Shown: in pieces, positions 25,318 through 34,855 of the stretch
Position numbering within the stretch: position 1 is the first letter of the stretch
Layout: each line of letters opens with the position of its first letter
NCBI GenBank assembly: GCA_016793115.1
Contig: JAEUIN010000052.1
Coordinates: 1 to 64,000 of the forward strand
Direction of reading: 5' to 3'
Source: Planctomycetaceae bacterium
Lineage (GTDB): Bacteria > Planctomycetota > Planctomycetia > Pirellulales > PNKZ01
Length of the DNA: 64,000 nt
Made by a program: the position numbers and the translations under genes
Notes under the pieces: generated by a model
The model's input: the letters and a program-made list of their open reading frames with translations, nothing else
The model's database searches: none
What the model was told of the DNA's origin: nothing

Positions 25318-26796
25318 CTAGGAACTCTTTCCCACATGCGGGATCGAGATGGTGAACGTGCTGCCGACGCCCAATTGGCTCCGCACGCTGAGCCGACCGC
25401 CATGGACGTCTTCGACGATGTGTTTCGCAAGCGGCAGACCGAGACCGGTGCCGGGGGCCATCGTTTTGTCTTTGTCGACGCGATAAAACTTGTCGAACAC
25501 CTTGTCGCAATCGTCCGCCGCCAGGCCGACGCCGGTGTCTTCCACTTCAATCTGGATTTCTTGATCGGCGAGCCGGCTGCGCAGCGTCACCCGCCCCCCT
25601 GCCGGCGTGTATTTCACCGCGTTGGAGAGCAAGTTGATCGCCGCCTGAAGCAGCATGTCGCGGTCGACGAGCGCGCCCAAATAGAGCGGGCTCAAATCGG
25701 CGGCGAGCGTAATCTGCTTCGCCTCGGCCGACGGTTGCACCACGTGTGCCGCTTCGGTGAGGATTTCGTTGACGCTACGACTCTGCTTGCTCACCCGAAC
25801 GACGCCGGCCTCGATGCGGGCGATGTTCAACAAATTGTCGATCAGCCGCTGGAGGCGATCGGCCTGCCCGTTGATGACGCCGAGAAACTCTTCTCGAGCC
25901 GCGTCGTCTTCGGCGTCGCCGTCGGCGAGGAGTTCCACGTAGGCCTTGATGCCGGCGAGCGGGGCCTTCATCTCGTGGCTCGCCGACGAAACGAACTCGG
26001 CATGCTGCTTTTGCATGACTCGATGCGCGGTGACGTCGCGCAAGACGAGCACGGCTCCTCCTTCGTCGTCGCGATTCCCGTCGCTCGGCAAATTGCCGAC
26101 CGTGGCGCGATACCAGCGTAGTTCGCCGTCGGCGTCTTTGAGTTCGAAGTCGTCCGAACGCTCAGTCGCCACGCTGCGACGGCGTACGTCGGCGATCATA
26201 CTTGCGAGTTTGTCGCAGCCGACGATCGAGGAGAAACGACGCTTCTCTTGGCCCGCCGGTTTGAGATGGAACATCGACTCCGCGTCGCGGTTGGCGTATT
26301 GAATCTCGTCGTAGGCATTGACGGTCACCACCGGCTCGCCGAGCTTAGACAGAATCGATTGCATCATTTCGAGTTCGGCGGCGATGCGCTGCATGCGAAT
26401 TTCGGAGGCGGCGCGCGCGCTTTCGAGCATCAATCGACGATCGTGGATCGCCGACAGGCAATCGAACATGTGCTGGAGCGGCTTGGCCCACGGCGACTTC
26501 TGGTCGATCGGCGGCAGCGAACTGAGTCCCACGGCCGCTCCGTCGGTCTCGACGTGCTGGGCCAAATGGTCGAGAAAGCGACGCGCCGAGGCTTGCTCCC
26601 GCCGTTCGTGATGAACGGCGATGTAGTGCCAGATGCCTCCGCCGAGGACGATGCCGGCGGTCGCGGCCAAGAGCGTCGACGCATTGCCGGCGCCTTCGGC
26701 CGCGCCGAGGCCGACCGTCACGGTGCCGGCGACGACGCCGAGCCCGAGGACGATCAGTCCGAGATTGAGTTGACGACCGATGGACATGGGGCGCAC
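25318..26796 (-). CDS. membrane PAS sensor histidine kinase
   Basis: 492 residues: two N-terminal membrane helices (about 10-30 and 41-60) with almost no periplasmic loop, a cytosolic linker, a PAS domain (residues about 145-265, ILSKLGEPVVTVNAYDEIQYANRDAESMF), HisKA with H274 in SASHEMKAPLAG, and HATPase_c with LLSNAVKYTP (N box), EDTGVGL (G1) and GTGLGLPLAKH (G2). The small extracytosolic part suggests it senses the membrane or a cytosolic ligand through PAS. The H box reads SHEMKAPL instead of the usual SHELRTPL. Its target is most likely the next gene, the CheY-like receiver. It sits inside the pilus/secretion locus, 120 bases after the TPR lipoprotein. Confidence 0.93.
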   Translation of the reverse strand: MRPMSIGRQLNLGLIVLGLGVVAGTVTVGLGAAEGAGNASTLLAATAGIVLGGGIWHYIAVHHERREQASARRFLDHLAQHVETDGAAVGLSSLPPIDQKSPWAKPLQHMFDCLSAIHDRRLMLESARAASEIRMQRIAAELEMMQSILSKLGEPVVTVNAYDEIQYANRDAESMFHLKPAGQEKRRFSSIVGCDKLASMIADVRRRSVATERSDDFELKDADGELRWYRATVGNLPSDGNRDDEGGAVLVLRDVTAHRVMQKQHAEFVSSASHEMKAPLAGIKAYVELLADGDAEDDAAREEFLGVINGQADRLQRLIDNLLNIARIEAGVVRVSKQSRSVNEILTEAAHVVQPSAEAKQITLAADLSPLYLGALVDRDMLLQAAINLLSNAVKYTPAGGRVTLRSRLADQEIQIEVEDTGVGLAADDCDKVFDKFYRVDKDKTMAPGTGLGLPLAKHIVEDVHGGRLSVRSQLGVGSTFTISIPHVGKSS

Positions 26797-26916
26797 GACT
26801 GCTGGAAGAACCGACTACCGCCGCCTTCGACGCCGATTCAAGCCTTTCGAACGACGGACGATCATGGTCCGTCGTTCGCAAGCGGCGTCGTCGTTCGGTA
26901 GGGCGCCCCGATTCGT

Positions 26917-28587
26917 CTATTTCTTCGTTGCGAATCGGCGATCGAGCCGAGCCGCATCGCGGAAATGACGCTCCGCCGCCTCGGAATCGCCGAGACGGTT
27001 AAGTACGGAGCCCAGCAAAAAATAGGTCAGCCCTTGGGAGTTGTCCAAAGACAACGATTGTCGGAGCGCGCGCTCCGCCTCCGGATAGCGTCCCAGTTGA
27101 TAGGCCGCCGTCCCTTCCAGCCGTGCCAACGCCGCCGAACGAGGGAAATTCTTGCGCCCGCGCTCGGCCAACTCGAGCGCCAATTCCGGTTGTTCGTATT
27201 TCAACGATTGCACCGCCGCGTCAATAACCAACTGAGAATCTTTAGGGCGCCTCGTCATCGCCGCCGTGAACTCCGCGCGGGCGACGTCCGGTTCCGCGGC
27301 TTGTAGCGCCTCTAACGCGCGCCTGCGATGCTCGTCGGCCGTGAGTTCCTCCGCCGACTTCTCGATCGACTCTCGAATTGGAAGAGCGGCCGAGGCGAGG
27401 CGCGCATCGAGTGAACGAGGCGATGGAGCTTCCGGAAGCGTGAGCAGCAGTTGTTCCGCGGCGCCTCCCGGCGCGACGGGAAGCGGCGGCGTCGAATCGT
27501 CGGCGATGGGCAGGTCGCTCACGGCCTGCCCTATTTCGACAATCTCGGTTTCCTGTTTCGCCGTCTCAATCGACTCCGTTCCGGAAGCTTGTGCTCGTTC
27601 GAGTCGCTCCGCTTGGGCGAGGCAGTGCGCCGCCCGTTGTTCGTCGCCGAGCGCACGATAGACCAATCCGCAGGCGCGGCGCACTTGCGCATTTTGCGGG
27701 TGGCGAATGACGAGACGCTCCATGCGTTCGCGGGCCTCCGCAAATCGCTCGGCTTCTAAGTCGATCTCCGTTTGCAGAATGGCCCCTTCGATATGTTTAG
27801 GGTTTCGCGCCAGGAGTTTTGCGAGCGCGGCCTTCGCCTCCGGTTTTTGGCCGGCATCCCAGTGGGCGAGCACTTTTTCGAACTCCGCATCGCGGTTTTC
27901 GACCGCAACTGCGCTTCCGGCCTCGGGCGCGTAGCGCACCGCCGCCGCCGCGGGCGTTTCCGCCGGCATCGTGTGTTCGTTCGCCGAGCCATGCGTCTCA
28001 GCCGCGTGCGGAGCGCCGTCGGCGATTTGTGCCGCCGGCGCCGCCTTACCTTCGCTGCGAAGTGCGTTTTCGGCCAGCGAGTAAGCCTCGGAGTACTTTA
28101 CTTCGTCGGGCGCGAGATCGCCTGCGATCCGGAAATAGTGCAGCGCTTCAGAGATTTTGTGATCGGCCTCTAGAGCCAGCCCGAGTTTGTAGGCGACTTC
28201 GGCGTCTTGCGGATGAGACTCGGCGGCCCGGCGGAGCAGCCCGACTGCGTCGGGCGTGCGGCCATGCTCCAATTCGATCTCTGCGAGCAGCAACAGCGAC
28301 TCACGATGGTTTTTCTCGCGTTCGAGCACCGAGGCCAACGAGTTGCGCGCGGCGGCGATATCGCCCTGACGCCAAAAAGTGGCCGCCGCTTCGTATTGAG
28401 CGCGGTTCCGTTGTTCCTCGAAGGCCTTGATCGCATTTTCCGCGCGCTCTTTGCGAATCGGGCGCACGTCGGCCACCGGCGGCTGCGGCAATTTGAGCGA
28501 CGGTAAGTCCCATGCCGCGCAGCCGGCCGCGGCGGCAATCCACCCGGCCGCCGTTGCCGCGCGGAAAAGGCTAGTTGTGCGGTTCAT
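26917..28587 (-). CDS. TPR-repeat lipoprotein (pilotin-like)
   Basis: 556 residues. MNRTTSLFRAATAAGWIAAA followed by AGC gives a lipoprotein signal and lipobox, with lipid on Cys23. The rest is helical tetratricopeptide repeats in two blocks (about 60-220 and 440-556, for instance AYQLGRYPEAERALRQSLSL and LLGSVLNRLGDSEAAERHFR) separated by a low-complexity linker. Its ATG overlaps the end of the secretin gene by 17 bases. A TPR lipoprotein beside a secretin is the expected arrangement for a PilF/PilW-type pilotin that carries the secretin to the outer membrane; this is inference from context. The frame can extend 61 codons upstream, but no signal would then be present. Confidence 0.85.
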   Translation of the reverse strand: MNRTTSLFRAATAAGWIAAAAGCAAWDLPSLKLPQPPVADVRPIRKERAENAIKAFEEQRNRAQYEAAATFWRQGDIAAARNSLASVLEREKNHRESLLLLAEIELEHGRTPDAVGLLRRAAESHPQDAEVAYKLGLALEADHKISEALHYFRIAGDLAPDEVKYSEAYSLAENALRSEGKAAPAAQIADGAPHAAETHGSANEHTMPAETPAAAAVRYAPEAGSAVAVENRDAEFEKVLAHWDAGQKPEAKAALAKLLARNPKHIEGAILQTEIDLEAERFAEARERMERLVIRHPQNAQVRRACGLVYRALGDEQRAAHCLAQAERLERAQASGTESIETAKQETEIVEIGQAVSDLPIADDSTPPLPVAPGGAAEQLLLTLPEAPSPRSLDARLASAALPIRESIEKSAEELTADEHRRRALEALQAAEPDVARAEFTAAMTRRPKDSQLVIDAAVQSLKYEQPELALELAERGRKNFPRSAALARLEGTAAYQLGRYPEAERALRQSLSLDNSQGLTYFLLGSVLNRLGDSEAAERHFRDAARLDRRFATKK

Positions 28588-30958
28588 GGCGAAACACCTC
28601 CGGTCGAACGGCTTCAAAACTCTTGCCGGGAGTCCCCGGGTCAAGCGGATGCTCCGGCCGCGGCGGCCCCGCCTCCTGCCCCAACTCATCGAGGAGCCAT
28701 GGCGGAATCGGTCCTTCCAACGCTCCGTCGGCGCCCATCGGCAACTCGGCTTCGCCGACCACGGTCTCAACGCCGAGTCCTTGAGCGACCGGCACGCCGC
28801 CGGTTTGCTCGCCGAGTTCGTAAAGCGTGCGGACCGCGTCGCGATTGAGCGGATCGTAATGAACGGCGAGCCGCGCTTGGCGAAGCGCCAAAGCTCGATT
28901 CCCGCTCGCCATCGCCGCGCGGGCCCGATCGTTGTAGTCGCGAGCCAAGTGGGCTTTGCCGACCGGGTTCATCCGATGAAACTTGGCGTTCTCCATGCGG
29001 AGCGCTTCGGTTTGATACAGATTGCCTTCGGCCGCCGTATCGCCGTCGTAGACGATGCGCGGCGTTAGCAAAATCAGGATTTCGACGCGCTCGACGGACT
29101 CCGTCTTATTGCGGAAGAGCGGCCCGGCGACGGGTAAACTGCCGAGAAACGGCACCTGCGTGCTGTTCGACCGCAAGTTTTCCCGCATCAAACCCCCGAG
29201 AATCACCGTGCATCCGTCGGGACACATGACATTCGTCGTCACTTCGGTAAGCGTCTTGTTCGGCAGCGTGAAACCGCCGTTGACGACCACTTCGCCTTCC
29301 GAGATCTCGGGATGCACCTCGAGGCGAATCAGACCGTCGCTGGCGATGAAGGGCCGCAGGCGAAGCTGCGCGCCGACGTCGAGGAATTCGACGTTCTGCG
29401 TCGAGAAGTTCTGTGTCACCGTCGTGCTGATGTAGCCGAGCTTTTGGCCGATCAAAATCTCGGCTTTCTGTTTGTTTAAGCAAAGCAACTTCGGCGAGGC
29501 GATCACGTTCGCGTCGCCGACCGTTTCCAAGGCGTTGATGAACACTCCCAGCGAATCGTCAAGAAACGCGAACTTCAGACCGCCGGTATCGAAAGGAAAC
29601 TGGCCGATGTTCGCCCCGGTGATCGGATCGATCGCTCCGCCCCCTTCGAGCGGCGCTTGCCGCGGAAAGCCCCAGCCTAGACGAACATTCTGCTGATTAC
29701 GGAGCACCTGAAAGTCGACGCCGAAGCTGTTGTCGTCGCTGAGCGCGACGCTGACGATCATCGCTTCAATCGAGACCTGGGCCGGCCGCCTGTCGAGGTC
29801 TTTGATTACCGCGTCCACCTGGGCCAGCACGGATTCGTAGTCTTGGATGACGAGCGCGTCTTGCTGCGACATGCTGTCTCCGCCGGCCGTCGTGTTGTCG
29901 ACGGCGATTCCCACGGACGCCGGAGTCGTGACGCTGATCTTGCCGATGCTCGGCGTCAGAAGCGGGGTGAGCAAGGTCGACAGTTCTTTGGAGTTGATGT
30001 AATTCGGTCGATAGACACGCGTGCCGATGCGGTCCTGCGCTCGCTCCATCGCCGCGAAATCTTCGGCCGTGCCGACGTAGACGAAGCCCTTGTCGTGTCG
30101 CGCGGTGAAGCCGGTCGCTTTGAGAATTGCGTCGAGCGCATCGTCGACGGCGACGTGCTGCATGTTGAGGCTGATATTGCCCGCCACGCTCGCCCCGGCG
30201 AGGATGTTCAGTCCGGCCTGTTCGGCCAATTGCTCAAGCAGCACGCGCACGTCGACCTCGCGAGCGTTGATCGTGAGGCGGCCGTCTCCCTCGGCGGCCA
30301 CCGCGCCGGGGGCGTCGACGATTTCCGACTTCAACGTCGGCGGTTCGGCGGGAGGCGGAGCGGGCACGTCGGTCGCCGGGGCGCCGAGCGCCGGCCCGGG
30401 CGCCGACGTCGTCTCCGCGGTCGACCCCGCCACGACCGCAGGCCCCTGAGCTGCCGTGGCAGCCGTAGCGGATGTTGCCGCGGTGTTCGTTCGACCGCCT
30501 TGGAGTTGCGATTGCAGCACCTCCATGGCCTTGATGTTCTGCTGATTTTGATCAAGCACTTTCATCATCAACTCGACCGGCACCGTCGGGCTCGACGTCG
30601 AGGGGGCGACCGGCAATCCGCCCTGTTTGCGGAGAATTTCCCCGACGGCTTGCTCCAAGGCCCCGCTCAGTTCCGAGGAATTCGTCGGCGCTTGCGCCAA
30701 CTGAGCGACAGCTTCCGGCCGCGGAAAACCTGCGGTGCCGCCGCCTTGGGCGAATTGCCCGGCGACGCGCGGTTGGACTCCGGCGGCGCGGGGCTTTGCG
30801 GCGGAGCGCGTCGCGGTTTGCGACGGATTCGCCGTGGCGACCGCCGACGTTTCCGGCTCCGCGGCGTCGCTCTCACGGTATTGCGCCAACCGCGCCGCGA
30901 GCAGCAGTCCGACGGCCGCACAGCAAGTGAGGAGGGCTATCCGTAGCAAGATTTTCAT
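28571..30958 (-). CDS. secretin (PilQ/GspD-like outer-membrane channel)
   Basis: 795 residues. Signal segment at the N terminus (MKILLRIALLTCCAAVGLLL), a long Ala/Pro-rich region to about residue 220, an STN-like domain (LTINAREVDVRVLLEQLAEQ), a secretin N domain (YRPNYINSKELSTLLTPLLT), and the secretin core: LDVGAQLRLRPFI, TNVMCPDGCTVILGGL, VPFLGSLPVAGPLF and LILLTPRIV. A further 130-residue C-terminal extension with a TPR-like NDRARAAMASGNRALALRQA segment is unusual for a secretin. It forms the multimeric outer-membrane pore of the locus. The downstream TPR lipoprotein overlaps by 17 bases. Confidence 0.94.
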   Translation of the reverse strand: MKILLRIALLTCCAAVGLLLAARLAQYRESDAAEPETSAVATANPSQTATRSAAKPRAAGVQPRVAGQFAQGGGTAGFPRPEAVAQLAQAPTNSSELSGALEQAVGEILRKQGGLPVAPSTSSPTVPVELMMKVLDQNQQNIKAMEVLQSQLQGGRTNTAATSATAATAAQGPAVVAGSTAETTSAPGPALGAPATDVPAPPPAEPPTLKSEIVDAPGAVAAEGDGRLTINAREVDVRVLLEQLAEQAGLNILAGASVAGNISLNMQHVAVDDALDAILKATGFTARHDKGFVYVGTAEDFAAMERAQDRIGTRVYRPNYINSKELSTLLTPLLTPSIGKISVTTPASVGIAVDNTTAGGDSMSQQDALVIQDYESVLAQVDAVIKDLDRRPAQVSIEAMIVSVALSDDNSFGVDFQVLRNQQNVRLGWGFPRQAPLEGGGAIDPITGANIGQFPFDTGGLKFAFLDDSLGVFINALETVGDANVIASPKLLCLNKQKAEILIGQKLGYISTTVTQNFSTQNVEFLDVGAQLRLRPFIASDGLIRLEVHPEISEGEVVVNGGFTLPNKTLTEVTTNVMCPDGCTVILGGLMRENLRSNSTQVPFLGSLPVAGPLFRNKTESVERVEILILLTPRIVYDGDTAAEGNLYQTEALRMENAKFHRMNPVGKAHLARDYNDRARAAMASGNRALALRQARLAVHYDPLNRDAVRTLYELGEQTGGVPVAQGLGVETVVGEAELPMGADGALEGPIPPWLLDELGQEAGPPRPEHPLDPGTPGKSFEAVRPEVFRHEPHN

Positions 30959-30984
30959 ACGTCATCCATGACGTGAGTTTTGTT

Positions 30985-31749
30985 TTACGACCGATCGGCG
31001 TCCGCAGATGCGGTTTCCGAATCGTCGTCGACCGGATTCGGCTCGCTCAACAGATCTGGTCCGTTCTCGTTCTCGGCGTCGGTTCGCGGGAGCGGTGCCT
31101 CGCCGGCTTTCGGAATCCGCAGTTCGCGCGTTACGCCGTTCCAACTAACGATCGCCGTCCGCGGTTCCACGTGTAGGAGCTTGACGTCGCGATCGCCGAC
31201 CTTGCCGATTGCGGCTCCTTCGGCGAAAGCGCGGCCGTTGATAACGGCCTTGCGATAGTTGCCCATCACGAGCGTCGAGGAAAGTTCGAGCGGCACGGCG
31301 CTCCAATCGACGTCCGTCGCGGTCGGCGCCGTCGTCGACGGCTCGTCTCCGAGCAGACCGAGTTCGGTCGCTTCGGCTAGGAGGGCGTCGAGCTCCAAGT
31401 CCGCGGCGTGGTCCGGCGTGACTGCGGAGAACGGATCGCGGAGCTTTTCGCCTTCCGTCAACTGGGCGACCTGCATTCTTCGATCGGTCTCCAGTTTTTC
31501 CGCCAACTCTTTCCAACCGAGCGCCGCCGTGTCGGCGACCGGCTTTGCAAGGCTGGTCGCCGGCGCGGTCTGCATCGGCATCGCCGCTTTGGAATTGGTC
31601 GTCTTCACGGGCTTCGACTTCGACTCGTCTTTGGGAAACAAGAGCGGTCCCCAGAACCAGACGCAAACGACGCAGAGCAGCGCCAGCATGCCCGCCTTCT
31701 TCGGGTTGGCCTTCAAATCGCGTTGAAGTTGCTTCGCTAGCTTTGACAC
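30985..31749 (-). CDS. PilP/GspC-like assembly protein
   Basis: 254 residues: a cytosolic tail (MSKLAKQLQRDLKANPKKAG), one membrane helix (MLALLCVVCVWFWGPLLF), a flexible Pro/Ala linker and a compact beta domain in the C-terminal half (LSSTLVMGNYRKAVINGRAF, VELKLLHVEPR-like VKLLHVEPRTAIVSWNGV). This matches the homology region of GspC/PilP, which contacts the secretin N domains and links it to the inner-membrane assembly. It lies between pilO and the secretin, the expected place. Sequence similarity to a named family is weak, so the call depends partly on position. Confidence 0.7.
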   Translation of the reverse strand: MSKLAKQLQRDLKANPKKAGMLALLCVVCVWFWGPLLFPKDESKSKPVKTTNSKAAMPMQTAPATSLAKPVADTAALGWKELAEKLETDRRMQVAQLTEGEKLRDPFSAVTPDHAADLELDALLAEATELGLLGDEPSTTAPTATDVDWSAVPLELSSTLVMGNYRKAVINGRAFAEGAAIGKVGDRDVKLLHVEPRTAIVSWNGVTRELRIPKAGEAPLPRTDAENENGPDLLSEPNPVDDDSETASADADRS

Positions 31750-31825
31750 GCTTGCTTGCCGGCTCAGTCACGCGAATGGCGCAGCCGTTCCGGCGTCTCC
31801 TGTATCGACCGTCGTTAGTCTCAAC

Positions 31826-32377
31826 CTAATTCGAAATCTCAAATTTATCGGCAAAGATTGCCAGCCTTAGCTCGCAGTCCACAAGCTCCGCATCTTGCCG
31901 GCTCTTTTCGATCGTCGCCTCCTCGATCCAGATTCGCCGCGGCACGCGTTCGATTCCGTTGATCAGAGCGTAGACCTGTTCATAGCGCCCGCGGCAACCG
32001 ATGGTGAGCGGCATTCGCTCCAATTCCGTCCAAATCTGCTTTGATTCCGGACGAAACATCGTCGGCGTCGCCCCGCTCTGTTTCAGCAATTGCGACAGCC
32101 CGGCGAACGTCTTGGCGTATTCCTCCGGCTTCGCCGCAAGGCCGCGCCATTGTTCGACGTAGTCGCGAGCGGCGCGCATCTCGGCGTCCGCGGCGTTGAG
32201 ACGCTGCGGAATCGTCTTAGCCGCGGCGATGACCGCTTGTTTCATATCCATGTCGGCCCGCAATTCGCGAATCTCGCGCATCCCGGGGAAAAACACGAAG
32301 AACAAGTAGGCGCCGATCGCCGCCGACAGCGGCACGACGGCGCCCCACCCGCCGCTCAGAAAGTTCGCTTGCTTCAT
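31826..32377 (-). CDS. pilO: PilO-like inner-membrane alignment protein
   Basis: 183 residues: a short cytosolic end, one membrane helix (VVPLSAAIGAYLFFVFFPGM), a coiled coil (EIRELRADMDMKQAVIAAAK) and a ferredoxin-like domain in the C-terminal half (RMPLTIGCRGRYEQVYALIN). This is the layout of PilO/GspM. PilO pairs with PilN to form the alignment complex. Its ATG overlaps the pilN stop by four bases. Confidence 0.85.
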   Translation of the reverse strand: MKQANFLSGGWGAVVPLSAAIGAYLFFVFFPGMREIRELRADMDMKQAVIAAAKTIPQRLNAADAEMRAARDYVEQWRGLAAKPEEYAKTFAGLSQLLKQSGATPTMFRPESKQIWTELERMPLTIGCRGRYEQVYALINGIERVPRRIWIEEATIEKSRQDAELVDCELRLAIFADKFEISN

Positions 32378-33162
32378 CGTTCGCCCTCCGCTGACACCTG
32401 CGTTAACTCCGGCGGAGCGGTTTCGCCCCGCAGTAATTCGCGGCGGTCGAATTCAACGTCGCTCTCTTGCGGCCCGCCGGGGCGACTCCAACCCGGTCGC
32501 ACATGCACCGCGGCCGTGAAGCGATCGCCGGACGCCGCTGCTTGCTCGCCCGTCGCGGCTTCGACCGAGATCAGTTCGGCAGTAAGAAATAGCGGCGAAC
32601 CGGCGAGCGATTGCAGATAGACATGCAAGGCCGTTTGATCGCGCGTCGTTCCTTCCAGAGCCACGACGACCACTTCTTCGTCGGCCTGGCGTTGCATTTC
32701 GGCCAAGTCGGCTTCGATCGTCGGCGTGGTCGGCTCGCCCGTCGTCGCGGTCGCCGCTTCTCCGCCGCCGGTCATGATTTCCTTCGGCGTACTGCGGACG
32801 TGAACCTTTGCGAGGACGATCTCCGGCGGCAGCGTCGCCGTCAGCCGCCGGAAGATGTTCGACTTCGGCCAAGGATGCCGCAAGTGCGTGACGAGCGAGG
32901 CGTAAACGTTCAGCTTGTTAAGTTCCGCCTGCTTAGTCGCCAGCAGCGCATTCTGAACTTGGGCCGCCGCGTGGAGTTTGTCGATCTCCCAGCTTCGACG
33001 GCGAACATCGCGCTGGGCGACGTACAGCCCGCCGGCCGCGCCGGTAAAGGCGACGACGAATACCAATGTCACCGCGAGGCGCCAATAACTCGTATGGCGT
33101 CGCTTTTTCGCCTGCCGGTAGCGTTCCGGAAGGAAGTCGATTTGTTTTCTGGGTGTATTCAT
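32374..33162 (-). CDS. pilN: PilN-like inner-membrane alignment protein
   Basis: 262 residues. The N terminus (NTPRKQIDFLPERYRQAKKR) carries the PilM-binding INxLP-like motif (here IDFLPERY), followed by one membrane helix (about residues 28-50), a coiled coil, and a beta-alpha domain (YASLVTHLRHPWPKSNIFRR, VVVVALEGTTRDQTALHVYL). The fit to PilN/GspL C-terminal part is good. It starts three bases after pilM ends and overlaps pilO, so PilM-N-O are made together. Confidence 0.88.
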   Translation of the reverse strand: MNTPRKQIDFLPERYRQAKKRRHTSYWRLAVTLVFVVAFTGAAGGLYVAQRDVRRRSWEIDKLHAAAQVQNALLATKQAELNKLNVYASLVTHLRHPWPKSNIFRRLTATLPPEIVLAKVHVRSTPKEIMTGGGEAATATTGEPTTPTIEADLAEMQRQADEEVVVVALEGTTRDQTALHVYLQSLAGSPLFLTAELISVEAATGEQAAASGDRFTAAVHVRPGWSRPGGPQESDVEFDRRELLRGETAPPELTQVSAEGER

Positions 33163-33165
33163 CGG

Positions 33166-34224
33166 TTAGTCGTCGAACCGACGCATCGCCATACCGACGG
33201 CGATGTCCCATTGAGATCGGCGGCCCGTCGCCTGCGTCGCGACGTAAGCGCGAAACGGGTCGCCCAATTCGCACTTAAGGTCGAGCCGCGCGGCCAAACG
33301 TTCCACGAGGTTTTGCGTCGCCTCGCCGCCGCCCAGCACCATCCGCACGAGCGGTTTACCGCGGAAGGTGACGCTGTGATAACGGATGCAAAGCGAGACT
33401 TCGTTCGCCAGCCGGTCGACGACGGGACGGATCGCTTCGTTCACGCTGCGGGCGATTTCCGGATCTTGCAGGTCCGCCCGGCGGTCGCCGTTGTTGCGAC
33501 GTAAAGCCCACGCCGCCGGCAGGTCCATCTTCAGATGGCGAGCCACGGCTTCATCGAAATGCTTTCCGCCCAGATCGATATACTTGATGAAGAGAATCTC
33601 GTCGCCCTGGGCGATGATCACCGCCGAATTCGAGTTGCCGACATGCACGACGATCGAGCGTTGTTCGCGATCTTCGTCGCGGCGGTACTGTGCGTCGTAG
33701 CAACGCAGGATCGCCTGCGGTTCGATATCGACGGCGACCGGCTTCAAGCCCGCGTCGTCGACGACCGCGAGAAACTGATCGAGTTGCGGGCGATGGCAGC
33801 CGAGCACGATCACTTCACGGCGAATCGCCTCTCCTTGACGAACGTCGGCCGCCTCTAAGAAGCGCAACTCGCTCTCGGCGACTGGAAAGGCGAATCGGTC
33901 CCCCAACTCACGCAAAATGACCGGCTCGAGCTCGCCGACCGCCGGTTTGGTGACGCGTACGTTTTGCACGGCGAGCAATCCGGCCCCGAGACAGACGATG
34001 CATTCCCGTCCGACGAACTTGCGTCCTTCGCGGGCTTCGACGAGCGCCGTGGTCCAGCGTTTGAATTGCTCCGCGGCGTCGGCGGCCGGCTCGATCGGCA
34101 GATCCCAGCGGACCGACTCGAGAATGCGCGTGCGGTCGCCGTTCATCTGCACCAGCTTGATGGAGCGACTCCCCAAGTCGATGCCGATCGGCCCCACACG
34201 TCGAAATTTCGGCCACGATACCAT
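33166..34224 (-). CDS. pilM: PilM-like actin-fold ATPase
   Basis: 352 residues with the actin/FtsA-like ATPase fold of PilM: phosphate-1 loop IGIDLGSRSIKLVQM, IVVHVGNSNSAVIIAQGDEI, the LGGKHFDEAVARHL connect region and RMVLGGGEATQNLVERLAARL (adenosine motif). Cytosolic ring protein that binds the PilN N terminus and couples the PilB/PilC motor to the alignment complex. It stands first in the PilMNO run, 41 bases after gspH. Confidence 0.93.
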   Translation of the reverse strand: MVSWPKFRRVGPIGIDLGSRSIKLVQMNGDRTRILESVRWDLPIEPAADAAEQFKRWTTALVEAREGRKFVGRECIVCLGAGLLAVQNVRVTKPAVGELEPVILRELGDRFAFPVAESELRFLEAADVRQGEAIRREVIVLGCHRPQLDQFLAVVDDAGLKPVAVDIEPQAILRCYDAQYRRDEDREQRSIVVHVGNSNSAVIIAQGDEILFIKYIDLGGKHFDEAVARHLKMDLPAAWALRRNNGDRRADLQDPEIARSVNEAIRPVVDRLANEVSLCIRYHSVTFRGKPLVRMVLGGGEATQNLVERLAARLDLKCELGDPFRAYVATQATGRRSQWDIAVGMAMRRFDD

Positions 34225-34265
34225 GACGCTCGCCTACTGTTCTCGCCTTCGCAAACTCGGTCGTA

Positions 34266-34847
34266 CTAACTTCCCGCCGCCGGAGCGGTCGCGGTGATCT
34301 CATCAAGTTCCGCAAGTCCCGTCACCGGATTCACCCGCACGGCGATAAAGCGTTGTCCTTCGCCCGCGCCCGACGTAAGCCAGATGACCGTCTCGGCCGG
34401 TTGAGTGGTCGCGCCCAGCGAGTCGAATTCGATCGTCGTCGCCGCGGTCGGAGGCGAAGCCGGAGCCAACACGGCGGCGATGTTCGCCCCCGCGCCCAAC
34501 TGCGGCAATTCGTCGAGATCGGTGTATTGCTTCGTCGCCGTATTCGCCGAGTTGTGATAGATCGAATCCGGCAGCGTATTCAGCGCGGCGTTCGCGCCGC
34601 TGTGTTCGAGGTAATAGCGATTCTGAGCCGGCTCGAACGCGACGCGATACTTCGTGTTGTTCGTCACGGCGAGATTCCGCACATACTCGAGGTCCGACGC
34701 CACGATCTGCCCGAAGGATTTCAGCTGGACGGCGACTTCCGGCTGGAAGAGCGGCAACGCGGCGGCCGACATGATGCCGACGACCGCCACGACGATCATG
34801 ACTTCGACGAGCGTATAGCCCCCAGAATGTTTACCGCGGCCGATCAT
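34266..34847 (-). CDS. GspH/FimT-type pseudopilin
   Basis: 193 residues. A type IV prepilin signal: short basic leader MIGRGKHSGG, cleavage site G-Y, then YTLVEVMIVVAVVGIMSAAA, with Glu5 of the mature chain. The body (VASDLEYVRNLAVTNNTKYR, VAFEPAQNRYYLEHSG) matches the GspH/FimT fold. This is a minor pseudopilin that primes the fibre. It needs a prepilin peptidase, which is not in this window. Confidence 0.88.
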   Translation of the reverse strand: MIGRGKHSGGYTLVEVMIVVAVVGIMSAAALPLFQPEVAVQLKSFGQIVASDLEYVRNLAVTNNTKYRVAFEPAQNRYYLEHSGANAALNTLPDSIYHNSANTATKQYTDLDELPQLGAGANIAAVLAPASPPTAATTIEFDSLGATTQPAETVIWLTSGAGEGQRFIAVRVNPVTGLAELDEITATAPAAGS

Positions 34848-34855
34848 ATGGATCG

